Shown in pieces: positions 60,529-64,000 of a DNA stretch of 64,000 nucleotides. Both the position numbers and the translations under genes were made by a program. Origin of the DNA: an uncultured Fibrobacterota bacterium (GTDB taxonomy: Bacteria; Fibrobacterota; Fibrobacteria; Fibrobacterales; Fibrobacteraceae); the NCBI GenBank assembly GCA_903876665.1, contig CAIRAY010000122.1, positions 1 to 64,000 of the forward strand, given 5' to 3'. Under the pieces are notes generated by a model. The model saw nothing but the letters and a program-made list of their open reading frames with translations. It did not search any database and was not told the DNA's origin. Each line of letters opens with the position of its first letter. The first letter of the stretch is position 1.

Positions 60529-62016
60529 TCAGAACTCCATCTTCTTGCGGTTGAGGACGCGGCTCGCCATGGACCACAGCAGGCCTCCATGTTGTGCGCT
60601 ATCCATAATCTGGGTGGCATTTGCATCGCTGTTCAAGGCAAGTGCAGCAACAAGGGAGGCAATCTCATCGTCCTCGGAATTGCGCAGGCTCTTGAGCAGG
60701 GATACACGACGATCTTCGGTAAACAGGTAGGATGTGGTCACCTCGCCCTTCACGAAGTCCGCCGATTCCACAATAGCACGCATCAGAGGAAGCGTGGTCT
60801 GAATTCCATCGATAAAGAAATCTGCGAGGGCAAGACGCATCCGGGTAATCGCCTCATCACGAGTCGCATCCATCACCAGAAGCTTCGCGATATTGGGATC
60901 ATAATGTGGACTTACAATATCACCAGCAGTCACCGCCGTGTGAAGGAATATCCCTTCGCCCGTAGGTGCATGAAACCGTTCCACCCGACCTGGGCAAGGC
61001 GCGAACTTGCGATAAGGATCCATGGCATACAAAAGAACGCCGATGACATGCCCTTTGCGCTGAATCTGTTCGGCCTGAATGCGCAGAGCTTCTCCCGAGG
61101 CAACCCGGATCTGTTCCCGGATAATGTTTACCCCAGTCAGAAGCCCTGTGGCGCTGTGCGAAGCCTGAATGGATCCATCCACTTCGGCAAGGTAGGCTTC
61201 TCCATTCACCACTTGGAAAATGACAGAAGCAAAGCCGACCAAGCCAAGCTGGTTGACCAGCGCAGGAATGGAGGACTCAAGCTTTCCACGCAGCGAAGAC
61301 TTCAAAGAAGGAGCAGGGCATTCCACCAAATGCTTGGAAAACCGGCGCTGCACCGAAGATTCCATTTCGGGAAGGACCAGGACCTTTCCGGAGTGGTCGC
61401 GCAAAACAGGAAATTCCACCTGATGGGCGTTGACCAAATACTTTTCAAGCACGATTTCGGCAGGAACCCCATGGCGCTCACAGGCCTTGGAAACATGGTC
61501 CCAAGCGGGCTTCAGTTCGGAGGCGTCGTTCACAACACGCGAAGCCCATCCACCGTAACCCGATACAGCCTTGACCACCTGGGGGAAGCCAACGGAGACC
61601 GCAGAGGATTCGGCCTCGGACCAACCGCGCAGGATTGGAGTCCCAGGCAGAATTCCGATTCCAGCCTTTTGGGCGATTTCTTTGGCACGGGGGAAACTGG
61701 GGGAGGAGATCAGGGTGATTCCGCGCTCCTTGAGCCGGGTCGCTAGTTCCTGGCTCTTGGCCAAAAACCCATGACCGGGATGCACGGCATCGGCGCCCAC
61801 CTTGACGGCGGCTTCCACGATGGCGCCCACATCCAGATAGGCGGTAGAACCATTGCTGGAGCTGATTTCGATGGCTTCATCGGCGGCCCGGACAGCGGCG
61901 CTGCCCAAGTCGGAGGTTTCGTACACCGCAGCGGACTTTGCGCCGAGCTCCCGAATGGCTCGCACGCAGTTTGCGGCAACGAGCCCGCGGTTTGCAACCA
62001 ATACTTTTTTAAACAT
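60529..62016 (-). CDS. Biotin-carboxylase-like subunit lacking catalytic residues
   Basis: A 495-residue full-length relative of AccC/PccA: MFKKVLVANRG start, EKYLVNAHQVEFPVL, VQRRFSK, and the C-terminal YDPNIAKLLVMDATRDEAITRM. By alignment to E. coli AccC many essential positions are changed: the ATP-grasp glycine loop GGGGRGM is SGYGGWAS, the NTRIQVEH motif is DGSIQASH (Asn290, Arg292, Val295 and Glu296 lost), Glu276 is not Glu, His209 and His236 are replaced, and Arg338 in ECRI is lost (GVLL). Lys159-type and Glu288-type residues remain. The frame is intact, so it looks like a maintained pseudoenzyme, perhaps a structural subunit. It sits between the carboxyltransferase and carrier genes. 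Confidence 0.85.
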   Translation of the reverse strand: MFKKVLVANRGLVAANCVRAIRELGAKSAAVYETSDLGSAAVRAADEAIEISSSNGSTAYLDVGAIVEAAVKVGADAVHPGHGFLAKSQELATRLKERGITLISSPSFPRAKEIAQKAGIGILPGTPILRGWSEAESSAVSVGFPQVVKAVSGYGGWASRVVNDASELKPAWDHVSKACERHGVPAEIVLEKYLVNAHQVEFPVLRDHSGKVLVLPEMESSVQRRFSKHLVECPAPSLKSSLRGKLESSIPALVNQLGLVGFASVIFQVVNGEAYLAEVDGSIQASHSATGLLTGVNIIREQIRVASGEALRIQAEQIQRKGHVIGVLLYAMDPYRKFAPCPGRVERFHAPTGEGIFLHTAVTAGDIVSPHYDPNIAKLLVMDATRDEAITRMRLALADFFIDGIQTTLPLMRAIVESADFVKGEVTTSYLFTEDRRVSLLKSLRNSEDDEIASLVAALALNSDANATQIMDSAQHGGLLWSMASRVLNRKKMEF

Positions 62017-62047
62017 AGACTGAATCCAAAAGTTATGAGTTATTGTT

Positions 62048-62106
62048 TTGAGTGATGAGTGAAATGCGATTCATACGGGTTTCCATACTCATCGCTCATC
62101 ACTCAA
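62048..62106. repeat. Intergenic inverted repeat between carboxyltransferase and BC-like genes
   Basis: TTGAGTGATGAG (62048-62059) is the exact reverse complement of CTCATCACTCAA (62095-62106). Additional TCATCAC copies lie at its right. In the mRNA it would form a long hairpin within the operon, possibly altering subunit ratios, or it may be a dispersed element. Confidence 0.55.
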
Positions 62107-62138
62107 ACTCTCATCACTAACATGATTCGCTGAAATGC

Positions 62139-63722
62139 TTACAGTGGGATATTTCCGTGCTTGCGCTTGGGGCCTTCCTGGTGCTTGCCCGACAAGGCGG
62201 CTAGGTGCATCAGGAGCAATTGGCGGGTCTGGGCGGGTTCAATCACATCGTCCACATAACCCAGAGCGGCAGCTACGCGAGGGTTCGCGAAGTTGTCGCA
62301 ATAAAGCTGTTCACATTCCTGCGCTTTGGCGGTCTGGGCTTCGGCGTCGCCACCGGCTTCTTTGACCTTCTCGATGTCTTTGCGGAACACGATATTCACC
62401 GCACCCTTGGGGCCCATGACGGCGATTTCGGCACCAGGCCAGGCGAGAACCACATCGGCACCCAAATGCTTGGAGCACATGCAGATATATGCGCCACCGT
62501 AGGACTTGCGCAAAATGACCGTGGTCTTGGGAACCGTTGCTTCGGAGAATGCATAGAGGAGCTTGGCGCCATGGCGAATAATGCCCGCGTATTCTTGGTC
62601 GGTGCCAGGCAAAAAGCCGGGAACATCGACCAGCGTGACGAGAGGAATATTGAAGGCATCACAGAAACGCACAAAACGCGCGGCCTTGTCGGAGGCGTTC
62701 ACATCGATGCAACCCGCGAGCTGATTGGGGTTGTTCGCGACCACGCCCACCGTGCGGCCACCCATGCGGGCCAGACCGATGATGATATTCTTGGCGTATT
62801 CATTCTGCAATTCGGTGAAAGAACCCGGATCAAAAACCGCACTGATGACTTCGGTCATTTCGTAGGGCTTGTTCGCGCTGGAAGGAACAATGTTTTCGAG
62901 CGCAACGGGCATCTCTACTTTGAGTTCAGCAGCATTGAGAACGGGTGGATTTTCCAGATTGTTGCTGGGCAAATAACCTAGAAGCTTTTTCACCCAATCC
63001 AGAGTCGATTCATCATCTTCGCCCACATGGCAAACCACGCCGGACTTGGACATGTGCACATCGGGGCCACCGAGGTCTTCCATGCTGACCAGCTCGCCGG
63101 TCACGGTCTTGATGACTTCTGGACCCGTAATGAACATCTGGGAAGTGCCACGCACCATCACCACAAAGTCGGTCATTCCTGGGCTATAAACCGCGCCACC
63201 GGCACAAGGGCCCATGATCACGGAAATCTGAGGAATCACACCCGAAGCCCGGGTATTGCGATAGAAAATATCGCCGTAACCGCACATGGAGGCAATGCCT
63301 TCTTGAACGCGGGCTCCACCCGAGTCGTTCAGGCAAACCATGGGGGCGCCATTCTGCACGGCCAAATCCATGGCTGCGGCAATCTTCTTGCCATGCATTT
63401 CACCCAAGGAACCACCGATGACGGTAAAGTCCTGGGCAGCACAATAAACCAATCTTCCATTGACGCGGCCAAAGCCCGTCACTACGCCGTCGCCGGCCTT
63501 CTTCATCTTTCCAACGCCGAAATAGTCCGCGCGGAGCTCCACAAAAGCGCCCACTTCCACAAAGGTGCCGGCATCAAAAAAGTACTCAAGGCGCTCCCAA
63601 ACGGTAAGCTTGCCTTTCTTGTGTTGGCCGTCGATTTTGTCCTGACCGCCGCCTAGGCGCATTTCTGCTTTTTTGGCACGGAGCGCATCGATTCGCTCTT
63701 GATTGACGATATCTTCTGACAA
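62139..63722 (-). CDS. mmdA: Acyl-CoA carboxyltransferase (MmdA/PccB type)
   Basis: A 527-residue carboxyltransferase with two crotonase-like halves: IDGQHKKGKLTVWERL, DFTVIGGSLGEMHGKKI, the oxyanion-hole loops (DSGGARVQEG and CAGGAVYSPGMTDF), and the second-half VDVPGFLPGTDQEYAGIIRHG and PGAEIAVMGPKGA. Family members move a carboxyl between biotin and propionyl/methylmalonyl-CoA or acetyl-CoA. An ATG at 63734 is available, but GGAGG within its first codons stands five bases before TTG 63722, so TTG is the better start. It heads the operon with the BC-like and carrier genes; no MmdB sodium-pump gene is in view. Confidence 0.92.
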   Translation of the reverse strand: MSEDIVNQERIDALRAKKAEMRLGGGQDKIDGQHKKGKLTVWERLEYFFDAGTFVEVGAFVELRADYFGVGKMKKAGDGVVTGFGRVNGRLVYCAAQDFTVIGGSLGEMHGKKIAAAMDLAVQNGAPMVCLNDSGGARVQEGIASMCGYGDIFYRNTRASGVIPQISVIMGPCAGGAVYSPGMTDFVVMVRGTSQMFITGPEVIKTVTGELVSMEDLGGPDVHMSKSGVVCHVGEDDESTLDWVKKLLGYLPSNNLENPPVLNAAELKVEMPVALENIVPSSANKPYEMTEVISAVFDPGSFTELQNEYAKNIIIGLARMGGRTVGVVANNPNQLAGCIDVNASDKAARFVRFCDAFNIPLVTLVDVPGFLPGTDQEYAGIIRHGAKLLYAFSEATVPKTTVILRKSYGGAYICMCSKHLGADVVLAWPGAEIAVMGPKGAVNIVFRKDIEKVKEAGGDAEAQTAKAQECEQLYCDNFANPRVAAALGYVDDVIEPAQTRQLLLMHLAALSGKHQEGPKRKHGNIPL

Positions 63723-63940
63723 AAGAACCTCCATAAAGGATCAAGGGATGGACGAAAGGTAAAAAAACTCTTGATTCGGTAAACCCTAAAAGACAGATGC
63801 AAACAATCTATCAACACAGTTACATGATTGAGCTTCCTTTCGCACATCAATCCAACGGATTCAAAGGAAAAATCAAACCGGAACAAAATAAATCAAGCAT
63901 ATCCCTTCAATTTGGACTAAATCCTGTACATAAGACTTTG

Positions 63941-63954
63941 CAAATGATCATTTG
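63941..63954. promoter_or_regulatory. 14-bp perfect palindrome near the right edge
   Basis: CAAATGATCATTTG is fully symmetric. It stands between the carboxyltransferase gene and a possible plus-strand reading frame beginning at 63967. Otherwise 63723-63940 shows no gene. Confidence 0.3.
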
Positions 63955-63966
63955 AACCCCCGAAAG

Positions 63967-64000
63967 ATGGACAATGAAAGGCTTAGAAAATTTCTTTATC
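63967..64000 (+). CDS. Possible start of a gene cut by the right edge
   Basis: ATG 63967 opens a frame (MDNERLRKFLY) that runs off the window. There is only a weak GAAAG upstream. Eleven codons cannot establish coding. Confidence 0.15.
   Translation, partial: MDNERLRKFLY

Noticed and set aside
60367-61746. Long plus-strand frame (459 codons) opposite the carrier and BC-like genes
   Set aside because: Both sense genes are recognisable families; the antisense translation has no domain.
60015-63722. Sodium-pumping methylmalonyl-CoA decarboxylase operon
   Set aside because: No MmdB-type membrane subunit is encoded in the window, so the full complex cannot be claimed.
63653-63886. 77-codon minus-strand frame overlapping the carboxyltransferase start
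   Set aside because: It overlaps the first codons of a clear gene, has no ribosome site and no recognisable composition of a protein.

Overview
The window most likely comes from a member of the Fibrobacterota (Fibrobacter relatives). The pointers are two regulators of the TIGR02147 paralog family (a family first defined in Fibrobacter succinogenes), two family-9 glycoside hydrolases, a secreted protein with a long Ser/Pro linker, many lipoproteins, a PorV-like outer-membrane protein, and C-terminal modules resembling type IX secretion sorting domains on several secreted proteins. Base composition looks moderately GC-rich, with an AT-richer island around 3.1-6.3 kb. No rRNA, tRNA, CRISPR array, prophage or insertion sequence was seen. 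This is ordinary chromosome, rich in envelope and signalling genes.

Layout. 0-3 kb: end of a fused indolepyruvate:ferredoxin oxidoreductase, a membrane adenylate cyclase, and tapT. 3.3-6 kb: an AT-rich operon (lipoprotein, small beta-barrel, membrane-anchored protein) behind a consensus promoter, a perfect CRP-type site and a 27-codon leader ORF. 6.3-9.1 kb: a PilZ-like protein, a pseudopilin-like protein, a membrane protein with two cyclic-nucleotide-binding domains, and a CDGSH protein. 9.2-23.6 kb: a tightly overlapping four-gene operon encoding a giant secreted Fn3-like repeat protein (about 3,135 aa), a PorV-like barrel/TPR protein, a TPR/HEAT membrane protein and a DnaJ-STAS fusion. 23.8-33.7 kb: ygiQ-acpH, lipoproteins, a hydrolase operon, a MORN-repeat lipoprotein with a receiver protein and mutT, and a divergent MFS/MarR pair. 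33.7-42.7 kb: an ABC-F ATPase, a PAS histidine kinase, an OpgC-like protein, a modular secreted carbohydrate-active protein, and feoAB behind a Fur-type box. 42.7-52.7 kb: a porin-like protein, a frameshifted histidine kinase, a MATE exporter, a secreted plus a signal-less GH9 pair, and a secreted protein of four 50-aa repeats. 52.8-58.5 kb: two TIGR02147-regulator/lipoprotein pairs, a GNAT enzyme and a small lipoprotein. 58.7-64 kb: a receiver-PAS-PAS protein and a biotin-dependent carboxyltransferase operon whose biotin-carboxylase subunit has lost its catalytic residues.

How the genes fit together. The cyclase, the double cyclic-nucleotide-binding membrane protein and the CRP-type site suggest a cAMP circuit acting on envelope genes. 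The giant-protein operon looks like a dedicated surface-display unit: client, outer-membrane partner, periplasm-spanning scaffold and cytoplasmic chaperone/regulator. The GH9 pair splits cellulose attack outside from cello-oligosaccharide cleavage inside.

Across the window, genes at transcript starts fall into two classes. One has a clear Shine-Dalgarno sequence. The other, about 18 genes, has no Shine-Dalgarno sequence but a -10-like element (mostly TANNNT) 5-8 nt before the start codon, which points to widespread leaderless mRNAs. This pattern, the giant-protein operon and the pseudo-biotin-carboxylase are the most noteworthy observations.
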